From Methylobacterium bullatum (GTDB taxonomy: Bacteria > Pseudomonadota > Alphaproteobacteria > Rhizobiales > Beijerinckiaceae): DNA of 64,000 nt. The stretch's first letter is position 1. The number at the start of each line of letters is the position of its first letter. Positions 1 to 8,293 of the stretch are shown here, piece after piece. Position numbers and translations under genes: made by a program. The stretch is from assembly GCA_902712845.1 (NCBI GenBank), contig LR743504.1, forward strand, positions 3,322,001-3,386,000, read 5' to 3'. Below the pieces are notes generated by a model that was given only the letters and a program-made list of their open reading frames with translations, ran no database searches and had not been told where the DNA came from.

Positions 1-1137
1 CTGGGACAAGGAGGTGACATCGGAACGGCGGCAGCCGAACCGATCTTCGTCACGCGACCATTCCTGCCGCCGTTCGAGGAGTTCGAGCCGCTCCTGCGGC
101 TCATCTGGCAGACCCGGATTCTAACCAATGGCGGCCCCTTCCATCAGGAATTGGAGGCGCGACTCCGCGACCATCTCGGCGTCCCGCAGGTGGCCCTTTT
201 CAACAATGCCACCACGGCACTGATGGTGGCGCTACGGTCGCTGGACCTGTCGGGTGAAGTGATCACGACGCCCTACTCCTTCGTTGCTACGTCCCATGCC
301 CTGCTCTGGAGCGGGCTCACGCCCGTGTTCGTGGACGTCGATCCGCTGACGCTGAACCTCGATCCCGCCCGCATCGAAGCCGCCATCACGCCGCGCACGA
401 CTGCGATCCTGCCCGTCCACTGCTACGGGCATCCCTGCGATGTCGAGGCCATTGACGCGATCGCCCGGAAGCACGGGTTGAAGGTCATTTACGACGCGGC
501 CCATGCCTTCGGCGTGCGCCACAAGGGCCGTAGCGTGCTGAATGACGGCGATCTCTCGGTCCTGAGCTTCCACGCCACCAAGGTGTTCAATACCTTCGAG
601 GGTGGTGCCATCATCTGCGCCGACCCGGTTCAAAAGGACCGGATCGACAAGCTCAAGAACTTCGGTCACGACGGCGAAACGTCAGTGATGGAGGTGGGCC
701 TCAACGGCAAGATGAGCGAGATGAACGCCGCCCTCGGCCTCGTGCAGCTCAATTACGTCGATGCGGCCCATGCACGTCGGCGGGCCATCGATACGGCCTA
801 TCGGAAAGGACTGCGCGAAGTCCGCGGTGTCCGCTGTCTGGAAGATTTCGGCGAGGATAACGCCAATTACGCGTACTTTCCGATCCTCCTCGGTCCCGAT
901 TATCCGATCAGCCGGGATGCGCTCAACGAGGCGCTCAAACGCGACGGAATATATCCGCGGCGCTACTTCTACCCCCTCATCTCCGAACATCCGATGTATC
1001 GGACACTGCCTTCCGCCCGGCGCGAGCAGCTTCCCGTCGCTGCGGCGGCGGCCGACAGGGTGCTATGCCTGCCGATCTATCCAGACCTGGACGAGGCCGT
1101 CGTTGCACGCGTCGTCCGGCGGATCGCGAACCCGTGA
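1..1137 (+). CDS. DegT/DnrJ/EryC1/StrS family PLP aminotransferase (5' end outside window)
   Basis: A PLP-dependent sugar aminotransferase of the type that aminates keto-sugars on nucleotide carriers. The frame is open from base 1. The codons before the first possible start (TTG at 151) encode a typical N-terminus of the family (RPFLPP...ILTNGGPFHQELE), so the true start lies upstream and the gene is 5'-partial. The Schiff-base lysine is in SFHATK (AAG at 580-582), and VIYDAAHAFG carries the aspartate that contacts the pyridine nitrogen. It ends 8 bp before the WbqC gene and reads with it, consistent with one operon for an unusual sugar in a surface glycan. The exact substrate cannot be told from sequence alone. 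Confidence 0.9.
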   Translation: MGQGGDIGTAAAEPIFVTRPFLPPFEEFEPLLRLIWQTRILTNGGPFHQELEARLRDHLGVPQVALFNNATTALMVALRSLDLSGEVITTPYSFVATSHALLWSGLTPVFVDVDPLTLNLDPARIEAAITPRTTAILPVHCYGHPCDVEAIDAIARKHGLKVIYDAAHAFGVRHKGRSVLNDGDLSVLSFHATKVFNTFEGGAIICADPVQKDRIDKLKNFGHDGETSVMEVGLNGKMSEMNAALGLVQLNYVDAAHARRRAIDTAYRKGLREVRGVRCLEDFGEDNANYAYFPILLGPDYPISRDALNEALKRDGIYPRRYFYPLISEHPMYRTLPSARREQLPVAAAAADRVLCLPIYPDLDEAVVARVVRRIANP

Positions 1138-1145
1138 CCGTCGCC

Positions 1146-1949
1146 ATGAGCCGTGCCGTGAGCGCCGCGCCTGCGGTGGCGATCATGCAACCGTACCTAT
1201 TCCCCTATATCGGCTACTTCCAGTTGATCGCCGCCGTCGACCAGTTCGTCGTCTACGATACGGTGAAATACACCAAGAAGGGTTGGATCAACCGCAACCG
1301 CTTCCTGCGCGATGGCGAGCCGGTCGTCTTCACCTTGCCCCTCCACAAGGATAGCGACCATCTTGACATCCGCGAGAGGCGGGTCGCGGCAAGTTTCGAT
1401 CCGGACAGGCTCTGCGCTCAAATTGCTCAGGCCTATCGGCGCGCCCCGCATCTCGACGAGACGATGGGGCTCGTCGAAACCGTCCTACGCATCGAATCGA
1501 CGAACCTGTTCGATCACCTTCGGCGCGCCCTGGCGCTGACCTGCGCACATCTCGCGATCGACACGCCGGTCCGTACCGCGTCCGAAATCGAAGGCGTGAC
1601 GGATCTGCGCCGGCAGGATCGCGTGCTCGACATTTGCGAGCGCCTGGGCGCTTCCACTTACATCAACCCGATCGGCGGTACGGCGCTCTACGACCCTGCT
1701 GCCTTCGCGCAACGCGGGATCGCCCTGCGCTTCCTGCGCAGCCGGCCGTTCGCCTATGGTCAGGCCAACCACCCGTTCGTTCCGTGGTTGTCGATCCTCG
1801 ACGTCCTGATGTTTAATCCTCGCTCGTCGCTCCGGGCCGTGCTGACGGGCGGCTACGACCTCATCGAGCAGGAGAACAACCTTTGCCCCGCTGGCGCAAG
1901 CTCGGACGCGTCTTCGATCCCGCGACCGTCACAGGCCGTCCCTGGCTGA
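1146..1949 (+). CDS. WbqC family protein
   Basis: A 267-residue member of the WbqC-like family, found in polysaccharide and O-antigen loci and often beside DegT aminotransferases. The biochemical role is not firmly established. The characteristic N-terminal motif MQPYLFPYIGYF starts at residue 14, followed by the conserved YDTVKYTKKGWINRN region and, further on, INPIGGTALY. The ATG at 1146 is chosen because the homology begins right after it; in-frame codons upstream belong to the previous gene in another frame. The 3' end overlaps the next gene by 67 bp, and the last 20 or so residues look non-conserved. The cluster context suggests a role in sugar modification or transfer. Confidence 0.85.
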   Translation: MSRAVSAAPAVAIMQPYLFPYIGYFQLIAAVDQFVVYDTVKYTKKGWINRNRFLRDGEPVVFTLPLHKDSDHLDIRERRVAASFDPDRLCAQIAQAYRRAPHLDETMGLVETVLRIESTNLFDHLRRALALTCAHLAIDTPVRTASEIEGVTDLRRQDRVLDICERLGASTYINPIGGTALYDPAAFAQRGIALRFLRSRPFAYGQANHPFVPWLSILDVLMFNPRSSLRAVLTGGYDLIEQENNLCPAGASSDASSIPRPSQAVPG

Positions 1950-2845
1950 AATCTTTCGCCCAGGCGCCCGCCGCCCTCGTCTGCGACGATGTCGTGAGAA
2001 TGTACTTCTCCTGCCGGCCGGATCCCGATGCCGAAGGCCGGTACGTCAGCTACAGCGCCTATGTCGATCTCGACCGGAGTGACCTGTTCAAAATCCGCGG
2101 CGTCGCGGACGAACCGATCCTGCCGCTTGGCGGCACCGGCACGTTCGACGAGTTCGGGACCTATCCCGTCTCGGTCATCCGGACGGGATCGGAGGTCCGC
2201 GCCTATTATGCGGGATGGACACGCTGCGTCTCGGTTCCCTTCAACACGGCGATCGGCTGCGCCGTGAGCCGCGATGGCGGACGCCGCTTCGAACGTCTGG
2301 GACCCGGCCCGATCCTGGCCTACTCGCCGGACGAGCCTTTCGTCATGAGCGGACCGAAGGTGCGCCGCTTCGACGATGCCTGGTACCTGTTCTACATCGC
2401 AGGCCGCTCGTGGAAGCTGGTCGACGGCCGCCCGGAGCCGGTCTACCGGATACGGATGGCGACCTCGTCCGACGGCCTGTCCTGGACGAAGGCGAACCGC
2501 GATCTGATCCCGCCACGGATCGAGGCGGACGAAGCCCAGGCGAGCCCCGACGTCTTCGAGGCGGGCGGTCGCTATCACATGCATTTCTGCTACCGCTACA
2601 GCGCCGGCTTTCGCAGCTATGAGCGCGGCTACCGGATCGGCTACGCCTGGAGCACGGATCTGCTCCACTGGACTCGCGACGACACTCGGTGCGGCATCGA
2701 CGTTTCGGCAGAGGGCTGGGACTCACAGATGATCAGCTACCCCCACGTCTTCGCCGTGGATGGCCGAATCTACCTCGCCTATCTCGGCAACGAGGTCGGC
2801 CGCGGCGGCTTCGGTCTGGCGGTGCTCGACGGCTTACTCGACTGA
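1883..2845 (+). CDS. Five-bladed beta-propeller glycosidase-like protein, copy A
   Basis: A 320-residue protein resembling the GH43/GH62/GH32-like beta-propeller proteins often labelled glycosylase in polysaccharide clusters. It contains repeated short blades ending in motifs such as VRMYFSCR, VRAYYAGWT, WYLFYIAG, YHMHFCYR and IYLAYLGN. The TTG start at 1883 is supported by the paralogue immediately downstream, which begins with the equivalent MRWKKLGQIFD after an ATG. Shared landmarks are GTFDEFG at residues 86-92 and RGYRIGYAWS near the C-terminus. It overlaps wbqC by 67 bp. It may hydrolyse or transfer a sugar in glycan maturation; catalytic residues were not assigned, so function is inferred from fold and context. 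Confidence 0.7.
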   Translation: MPRWRKLGRVFDPATVTGRPWLKSFAQAPAALVCDDVVRMYFSCRPDPDAEGRYVSYSAYVDLDRSDLFKIRGVADEPILPLGGTGTFDEFGTYPVSVIRTGSEVRAYYAGWTRCVSVPFNTAIGCAVSRDGGRRFERLGPGPILAYSPDEPFVMSGPKVRRFDDAWYLFYIAGRSWKLVDGRPEPVYRIRMATSSDGLSWTKANRDLIPPRIEADEAQASPDVFEAGGRYHMHFCYRYSAGFRSYERGYRIGYAWSTDLLHWTRDDTRCGIDVSAEGWDSQMISYPHVFAVDGRIYLAYLGNEVGRGGFGLAVLDGLLD

Positions 2846-2851
2846 GCCGCC

Positions 2852-3808
2852 ATGCGTTGGAAAAAACTCGGCCAGATCTTCGATCTTCGGCAGCATCCGA
2901 TCCCATTCGGATGCGGTGCCTTCGCACAATCTCCGCAGGCCCTCGTCCTAGACGATCGTGTGCGGATCTTCTTCTCGACCCGTAGCCGGGAACCGGATGG
3001 CCAGTATCTCAGCCATGTCGCCTTCGTCGACATGCGGAAGGATCTGAGTTCGGTCTTGCAGGTCTCGCCTCGACCGGTCCTTTCACCTGGCGGTCTTGGG
3101 ACGTTCGACGAGCACGGCATATTCCCGTTGAACGTGCTCCGTCATGGCAGTCTCGTCTATGGCTACACCACAGGCTGGAGCCGGCGCGTCTCGGTTCCGG
3201 TGGAGACCGGGATCGGGCTCGCGGTGAGTTCCGATGATGGCCTTTCCTTCGAGCGACAGGGAACCGGGCCTGTCCTCTCCGCCTCGCTCGGCGAACCGTT
3301 CCTCGTCGGCGACGGCTTCGTCCGCGTGGTCGATGGCCTGTTTCATATGTGGTACATCTTCGGCGTCATGTGGAGCGTCCCGGAGCCCGGCGCGGCACCG
3401 GAACGCGTATACAAGATCGGGCATGCGACCTCGACCGACGGCGTCGTTTGGACGAAGGAGGAGGGACGCCGGATCGTCCCAGACCGGCTCGGTCCGGACG
3501 AATGCCAAGCGCTCCCCTGCGTGTTCGACCTCGACACCCGCAGACACATGGTGTTCTGCTATCGAGAGCAACTCGACTTCAGGACGAATCCCGATCGCGG
3601 CTACCGGATCGGGCATGCTTGGTCGGACGATGTCGTCCAGTGGACGCGCGACGACGCGATGCTGCGCCTCGATGGAACGTCGGGCACCTGGGACGCGGAG
3701 ATGCAATGCTATCCGCACGTCTTCACCTGCGACGGCGCGACATACCTGCTCTACAACGGCAACGCCTTCGGCCGGTTCGGTTTCGGCGCCGCGCGGCTCG
3801 AACCGTGA
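2852..3808 (+). CDS. Five-bladed beta-propeller glycosidase-like protein, copy B
   Basis: A 318-residue paralogue of the preceding gene, starting only 6 bp after its stop. The two proteins align from end to end: MRWKKLGQIF against MPRWRKLGRVF, GTFDEHG (83-89) against GTFDEFG, RRVSVPVETGIG against RCVSVPFNTAIG, and RGYRIGHAWS against RGYRIGYAWS. This indicates a tandem duplication followed by divergence. Blade-end motifs rich in aromatic residues (LFHMWYIFG, RHMVFCYRE, TYLLYNGN) fit a beta-propeller of the GH43-like clan. The spacing implies cotranscription with DegT and WbqC. The likely job is processing of a cell-surface glycan, possibly with the two copies acting on different linkages; this is inference. 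Confidence 0.7.
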   Translation: MRWKKLGQIFDLRQHPIPFGCGAFAQSPQALVLDDRVRIFFSTRSREPDGQYLSHVAFVDMRKDLSSVLQVSPRPVLSPGGLGTFDEHGIFPLNVLRHGSLVYGYTTGWSRRVSVPVETGIGLAVSSDDGLSFERQGTGPVLSASLGEPFLVGDGFVRVVDGLFHMWYIFGVMWSVPEPGAAPERVYKIGHATSTDGVVWTKEEGRRIVPDRLGPDECQALPCVFDLDTRRHMVFCYREQLDFRTNPDRGYRIGHAWSDDVVQWTRDDAMLRLDGTSGTWDAEMQCYPHVFTCDGATYLLYNGNAFGRFGFGAARLEP

Positions 3809-3813
3809 CGGCA

Positions 3814-4269
3814 ATGCGTGTCGAGCGGAACCACTCCCGGCCCGAGGACGTCCTGGCGCACCTCACCATCTGCGACGCGACCTTCACCTCGCCGCTCAGC
3901 TTGCGGGTGGCGCTTCCCGATTATGCCGCCAAGCTCGTGGCGCGGGCGGAACGGTTCGAGATGTGGGAGGACCAGACCCTTGTCGGACTGGTCGCGGTCT
4001 ATTGCGACTCTGCCGAACGGGACTGCGCCTTCATCACGAGCGTTAGCGTGTTGCCGGACCTCACACGTGCCGGTCTCGGACGCCGCCTCCTTGAGGAGGC
4101 GATCACGCATGTCCGCGATCTCGGGTTTCGCCGGCTTGCCCTCCAGGTCGACCGCAGGTCCGCCGCGCTCCGTCTCTACGGTAGACTCGGTTTCACGGCC
4201 GATGTCGGGGCGGGAGAGGTGCTGTACCTGTCACTCGATTGCCTGCATTCACCAGAGCAGAGACCCTGA
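3814..4269 (+). CDS. GNAT family N-acetyltransferase
   Basis: A 151-residue acetyltransferase of the GCN5-related fold. The acetyl-CoA binding motif is SVSVLPDLTRAGLGRRLLEEA, with the usual R/Q-x-x-G-x-G/A pattern as TRAGLG, followed by LALQVDRRSAALRLYGRLGF, the standard motif B region. ATG at 3814 is preferred. A GTG at 3805 overlaps the stop of the upstream gene in a GTGA arrangement and is an alternative start that would add three residues. Either way translation is probably coupled to the propeller gene. In this cluster it may N-acetylate the amino sugar made by the DegT aminotransferase. The acceptor is not deducible. Confidence 0.85.
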   Translation: MRVERNHSRPEDVLAHLTICDATFTSPLSLRVALPDYAAKLVARAERFEMWEDQTLVGLVAVYCDSAERDCAFITSVSVLPDLTRAGLGRRLLEEAITHVRDLGFRRLALQVDRRSAALRLYGRLGFTADVGAGEVLYLSLDCLHSPEQRP

Positions 4270-4408
4270 CGGGTCGGGGGAATCGATGAAGGACAATACC
4301 CTCGCCCATCGGCGTCGATGCCCATCGGCCCGCCAGGATAGTCGGGCCGATGGGATCCCGGCCAGGCGGTGAACGCGGAGCGAGAGGGCATTTCGGAGGG
4401 AATCAGCC

Positions 4409-5164
4409 ATGAACGGGCCACGGGATTTCGACAGAGAAACGAAGGATGTGGAGGGGCACCGCTACGCCTACGATTTCGACCTTGAGGTCATGCACAAGTA
4501 TATGGTGCGCGCCTTCGAGCCGTTCTTCCGTGCAGGCCGATTGCTCGAGTTGGGCAGTTTCCGGGGCGATTTCACGCGGCGCCTGACGCCGTTCTTCGCA
4601 GACGTCACCTGTGTCGAGGCTTCGGGCGAGGCGATCGACACGGCACGGAAGCGGCTGGACCCGAGCGTGAGCTTCGTCCACGCGACCTTCGCCGAGGCGG
4701 CCCTGCCCGTTCGCTACGACACTGCGATCCTGACCCATGTTCTCGAACACCTCGACGACCCGGTCGGTGTCCTGAGGCGCGTCAACGACGAGTGGCTGTC
4801 GGACTGCGGCCGGCTCTTCATCGCATGTCCGAACGCGAATGCCCCGTCCCGGCAGATCGCCGTGAAGATGGGTCTGATCCCCCACAACACCGCCGTGACC
4901 GACGCGGAACGTCAGCATGGTCATCGGCGCACCTATACCCTCGACACCCTCGAGCGTGAGGCTGCGGCGGCGGGCCTTCGTGTGATCCATCGCTCAGGCG
5001 TCTTCTTCAAGGCTCTCGCCAACTTCCAGTGGGATGCACTGCTTAAGACCGACATCGTCTCCCCGGCCTATTTCGACGGATGCTATGAACTCGGTCAGGT
5101 CTACCCCGACTTATGCGCGAGTATTTTTCTGGTTTGCGAGAAGGGGCCTCGGGATCGGGCGTAA
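4409..5164 (+). CDS. Class I SAM-dependent methyltransferase
   Basis: A 251-residue methyltransferase with the SAM-binding motif I at about residues 45-55 (LLELGSFRGDF), an acidic residue ending strand 2 (VTCVEAS) and the TAILTHVLEHLDDP motif typical of Methyltransf_11/UbiE-like enzymes. The ATG at 4409 is preceded by a GGAGG-like ribosome binding site in the sequence before the start. It lies 139 bp after the GNAT gene in the same orientation and is probably the last member of the sugar cluster. The C-terminal region (KALANFQWDAL) resembles methyltransferases that act on sugar or lipid-linked substrates, but the substrate is not identifiable. An IS remnant starts 55 bp downstream. Confidence 0.85.
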   Translation: MNGPRDFDRETKDVEGHRYAYDFDLEVMHKYMVRAFEPFFRAGRLLELGSFRGDFTRRLTPFFADVTCVEASGEAIDTARKRLDPSVSFVHATFAEAALPVRYDTAILTHVLEHLDDPVGVLRRVNDEWLSDCGRLFIACPNANAPSRQIAVKMGLIPHNTAVTDAERQHGHRRTYTLDTLEREAAAAGLRVIHRSGVFFKALANFQWDALLKTDIVSPAYFDGCYELGQVYPDLCASIFLVCEKGPRDRA

Positions 5165-5219
5165 CAGGTTGGGCGGATGTCGTGAGAACCGCTCCCGTGC
5201 TCCATCGTCTGCCCCGATC

Positions 5220-5700
5220 TGAACGGCTCCGGGTTTCCCGAAGGCCATTTGGTTTGGGTCAGGCGGCCAAGGTTTGCATCTTGTTGAGAGCCTTCCGGCG
5301 ATCGTCGATGAAGGCGATCATCTCCGCGACCGGCGGTCGAGCTCCGCCATGGCAAAATACGTCGAGGCCTTGGGCGGGATTTTGCTACATGGTCCTGCGA
5401 TTCGTTGGCTTGGCGCAACTCGTGGTTCTCGCGCTCCAGCGCCTTGATCCGCTCGCGCTCGTCCGTAGTCGGTCCGGCCCGCCGGCCTTGCTCGCGCTCG
5501 GCTTGCCAAACCCAGTTCCGCAGCGTCTCGCACGAGCAACCGAACTCGGCTGCAATCGAGCGGATCACCGCGTACCGCGGCCATGCTCGAACACCATTCG
5601 AGCAGTGCGTCGCGCACCTCAGGCGAAAAGGATGCTGTTGGCTTCGTCACGGCTCTGTCCTCTCAAGAGTTGGAGCCTCCGAGAAACCTGGAGCGGTTCA
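5220..5700. mobile_element. Internally deleted IS3-family element with both terminal inverted repeats
   Basis: The element is delimited by imperfect terminal inverted repeats. The left end starts TGAACGGCTCCGGGTTTC at 5220. The right end, read on the minus strand from 5700, starts TGAACCGCTCCAGGTTTC; the match continues for about 26 bp with few mismatches. Between them lies a frame-broken orfA and only the first and last codons of orfB, all on the minus strand. At 481 bp it is far shorter than a complete IS3 element (about 1.2-1.4 kb) and cannot transpose on its own. No obvious target duplication flanks it (gatc left, gccc right), which suggests an old insertion or later decay. Confidence 0.8.
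5259..5650 (-). pseudogene. IS3-family transposase remnant (orfA frameshifted, orfB deleted)
   Basis: Reading leftward from ATG at 5650, the start MTKPTASFSPEVR is a typical IS3 OrfA N-terminus. The frame then shifts. The helix-turn-helix part (IRSIAAEFGCSCETLRNWV) and the leucine-zipper-like part (RIKALERENHELRQAN) are in a second frame. The tail (PPKASTYFAMAELDRR) returns to the first frame and stops at 5318. The orfB start MIAFIDDRR (ATG at 5321) overlaps that stop in the usual minus-one arrangement but ends after 20 codons in KMQTLAA followed by TGA at 5259. This looks like orfB start fused directly to orfB end. At least two indels plus a large internal deletion make it non-functional. 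Confidence 0.8.
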
Positions 5701-5835
5701 GCCCAGCGCTGACATTTGATCCCGCGCGCCACGCCATTTGAATTTGCGCGCTGCAGCTACACCAGGAATCGCAGCAAGATGGTTGCCAGCGGTTTAGTCG
5801 AAGCTAGCAACCAGCAGTTAAGTGTTTCAAATAAT

Positions 5836-5911
5836 TGGTGAGCGCGCTGGGACTCGAACCCAGGACCTACAGATTAAAAGTCCGTTGCTCTACCAGCTGA
5901 GCTACGCGCTC
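5836..5911 (-). tRNA. tRNA-Lys (anticodon UUU)
   Basis: The minus strand folds as a complete cloverleaf. The 7-bp acceptor stem is GAGCGCG/CGCGCTC, the D-arm is GCTC...GAGC, and the anticodon arm ACGGA-CTTTTAA-TCTGT has anticodon TTT. The T-arm is CTGGG-TTCGAGT-CCCAG, and a CCA end is encoded at 5836-5838. It lies between the IS remnant and tgt. No integrase gene or duplicated tRNA 3' end was seen beside it. Confidence 0.96.
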
Positions 5912-5997
5912 GCTCGCTCAGTAGCGCCGGGCTCGATGGCGATCGGGCCGGGTGTCGTGAGAAGCGTGGCTCGCAATAGGGGGTTGGGTCGAAGGGG

Positions 5998-7182
5998 TCA
6001 ACCGGCCAGAGTCGCGCTGGCGCGCTCGGCCTCTGCGCGAGCCCAGGCCTCGCGGGTCTCGCCGGCGAAATCCGCAAGGCGGCCCGCCGCGATCGCCCCC
6101 CGCATTCCAGCCATCAGATCCTGGTAATAGGACAGGTTGTTCCAGGTCAGCAGCATCATGCCCAGGATCTCGTCGGTGCGCACGAGATGGTGGAGGTAGG
6201 CGCGGGAATAGTCGCGCGCCGCCGGGCAGGGGGAAGTCTCGTCGAGGGGGCGGGTATCCTCGGCGAACCGGGCATTGCGCAGGTTGATCCGTCCAAAGCG
6301 GGTATAGGCGAGCCCGTGGCGGCCGGCGCGGGTCGGCATCACGCAGTCGAACATGTCGATGCCGCGTGCCACCGATCGCATCAGATCGTCGGGCGTGCCG
6401 ACACCCATAAGGTAGCGCGGCTTGTTCCCGGGCAGATGCGGCTCCACCGTCTCGATCATCGCCAGCATCACCGCCTGCGGCTCGCCCACGGCGAGGCCGC
6501 CGATGGCGTAGCCCTTGAGGTCGAGACCGACGAGGCCCCTGGCGCTCTCGACGCGCAGGTCCGGCAAGTCGCCGCCTTGGACGATGCCGAACATCGCCTT
6601 GCCCGGCTGCTCGCCGAACTGAAGCCGGCAGCGCTCGGCCCAACGCAGGGACAACCGCATGGCGCTCTCGATGGCCGGCCGCTCGGCGGGGAGCCGCACG
6701 CATTCATCGAGCTGCATCTGGATGTCCGAGCCGAGGAGCCCCTGGATCTCGATGCTGCGCTCCGGGCTCATGTGGTGGGCCGAGCCGTCCACATGTGAGC
6801 GGAAAGTGACGCCCTGCTCGTCGAGTTTCCTCAAGGCGGAGAGAGACATCACCTGGAAACCGCCAGAATCTGTGAGGATCGGGTGCGGCCAGTTCATGAA
6901 ATGGTGGAGGCCGCCGAGTCGCTCCATGCGCTCGGGGCCGGGACGCAGCATCAGGTGGTAGGTGTTGCCGAGCACCACGTCGGCGCCGAGGTCGCGAACC
7001 TGGCCCGGATACATCGCCTTGACGGTGGCCGCCGTCCCCACCGGCATGAAGGCCGGCGTACGGATCGTCCCGCGCGGCATCGAGATCGCCCCGGTGCGGG
7101 CCTGCCCGTCGGTGGCGTCGACGCGGAAGGTGAAGTGCTCGGAAGCGTTACTGCGGAGGGAGGGGGGCTCGGACATGGGCAT
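5998..7182 (-). CDS. tgt: Queuine tRNA-ribosyltransferase (tRNA-guanine transglycosylase)
   Basis: This enzyme exchanges guanine 34 of GUN-anticodon tRNAs for preQ1 in queuosine synthesis. The 394-residue product has the family landmarks: [11 protein letters not shown] with the general acid/base Asp105, FGIVQGG at 198-204, and GIDMFDCV with nucleophile Asp279. The normally conserved zinc site (C-x-C-x2-C followed by a His about 25 residues later) is largely lost. The four ligand positions read Ser317, Cys319, Ala322 and Asn348, although the surrounding sequence ([11 protein letters not shown]...EILG) is intact. ATG at 7182 is the start, two codons before a second ATG. It pairs functionally with queA about 1.1 kb upstream in the same orientation. 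Confidence 0.95.
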   Translation of the reverse strand: MPMSEPPSLRSNASEHFTFRVDATDGQARTGAISMPRGTIRTPAFMPVGTAATVKAMYPGQVRDLGADVVLGNTYHLMLRPGPERMERLGGLHHFMNWPHPILTDSGGFQVMSLSALRKLDEQGVTFRSHVDGSAHHMSPERSIEIQGLLGSDIQMQLDECVRLPAERPAIESAMRLSLRWAERCRLQFGEQPGKAMFGIVQGGDLPDLRVESARGLVGLDLKGYAIGGLAVGEPQAVMLAMIETVEPHLPGNKPRYLMGVGTPDDLMRSVARGIDMFDCVMPTRAGRHGLAYTRFGRINLRNARFAEDTRPLDETSPCPAARDYSRAYLHHLVRTDEILGMMLLTWNNLSYYQDLMAGMRGAIAAGRLADFAGETREAWARAEAERASATLAG

Positions 7183-7187
7183 CGTCT

Positions 7188-7238
7188 TTAGAGCATCGGC
7201 CGGAAAAGTGGATGCCGGATCTCGGCAAAAGCCGATGC
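7188..7238. repeat. Palindromic repeat family E, copy 1
   Basis: The segment begins TTAGAGCATCGGCCGG and contains AGTGGATGCCGG before a complementary half ending near GCCGATGC. The core GTGGATGCCGG with flanking GAGC and GGCAAAA matches the segment at 29300-29349. It sits just upstream of the tgt start. The type resembles short repeats common in Methylobacterium and Bradyrhizobium genomes; function unknown. Confidence 0.6.
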
Positions 7239-7460
7239 GGGAGGACGTGCGCTTGTGAACGGAAGTGTCGGCGCCAGACGGGTCGACCCGTGCCGGGGCG
7301 GTGGTCGTCGATCCGGGCTACTGGTCCACGGCGCATTCAAGGAGTATCGGAGATCCGCCAACCACCCGGACATTCAGACTAGGAGTCCTCAAAACGAGGA
7401 CTCCTTTAGGCGAGGACCCTTCCGCGCGGCCGGCTCACCCTATGATCGCGAGGTCCATCA

Positions 7461-8255
7461 ATGCTCCTAGGACTCTGGCTCGATCAGCCGATCTGGCTGA
7501 TGATCGTCATTCTCGCCTCACTATTTGCGACGGTCTCAATCGTTCTGGTCGTCCTGACGAACGTCCCCCACACCCGGATCCATCTGCTCAACAATGTCGG
7601 CGGTATCGTCGCGTCGTTCTTCAGCTCGATCGGAATTCTGCTCGCCCTTCTGACCGGTTTCGTGGCGAACGATGCCTGGGAGCGGCAGGGCAAGGCATCG
7701 CGCATCGTTCAGACGGAGCGGGCCAACCTGATCGCCGCCTACGATCTCAGCGAGGCCACGGTCTCGGACATGTCCGACATTCAAAAGGCGCTGCTCGCCT
7801 ATGCGGATGCGGTCATCGCCGACGAGTTCCCCAAGATGGGAACGAAGACGCCCTATTCCAGCGAGGCGGGGGCGGCGCTCAGCAGGCTCATGAAGATGGT
7901 GGCCGACCCGGTTCAGACCAGCGCATCCGGTGTCGTCGCTCATACCGCCCTGATGACCACGGTCATGAATCTGCGGGAGGCGCGCGGCGAGCGGCTGGCC
8001 CTGAGCGCGAGCGAGAGCGACGATTCGAAGTGGATGACGCTGCTGTTTCTCTGCACGCTGACGCTGATCTCGATCGGCATCGTCCATGTCGACAAGCCGC
8101 GCGCTCAGGTCATCACGCTCGTCATCTTCTCCACGGCGATGGTCGGGACGCTATCGGTCATCGCGCTCCACGAGCGCCCCTTCGACGGCCCCTTCGCCCT
8201 CGGTCCCGCGGCCTTCGAGCGCGCCAAGAGCATGATGACGACCCATCTGGAATAA
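7461..8255 (+). CDS. DUF4239 (bestrophin-like) integral membrane protein
   Basis: A 264-residue membrane protein with two N-terminal hydrophobic segments (about residues 8-32 and 48-68), a central soluble region of about 120 residues (from NDAWERQGKASRIVQTERANL onward), and two C-terminal hydrophobic segments (about 195-212 and 217-235). This layout and the conserved RQGKA...ERANL stretch match DUF4239 proteins, which are distantly similar to bestrophin-like domains. Function is unknown; some annotators infer a channel. The ATG at 7461 is the first in frame. It lies alone between tgt and queA on the opposite strand, so it is not part of the queuosine unit. Confidence 0.75.
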   Translation: MLLGLWLDQPIWLMIVILASLFATVSIVLVVLTNVPHTRIHLLNNVGGIVASFFSSIGILLALLTGFVANDAWERQGKASRIVQTERANLIAAYDLSEATVSDMSDIQKALLAYADAVIADEFPKMGTKTPYSSEAGAALSRLMKMVADPVQTSASGVVAHTALMTTVMNLREARGERLALSASESDDSKWMTLLFLCTLTLISIGIVHVDKPRAQVITLVIFSTAMVGTLSVIALHERPFDGPFALGPAAFERAKSMMTTHLE

Positions 8256-8293
8256 CCCTCCGATCGAGGGGGGCGGGTCGCCGCCAGGGGCAT

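Noticed and set aside
5836..7000. tRNA-Lys as an integration site for a genomic island
   Set aside because: No integrase gene or direct repeat of the tRNA end was found; the adjacent IS remnant is a separate event.
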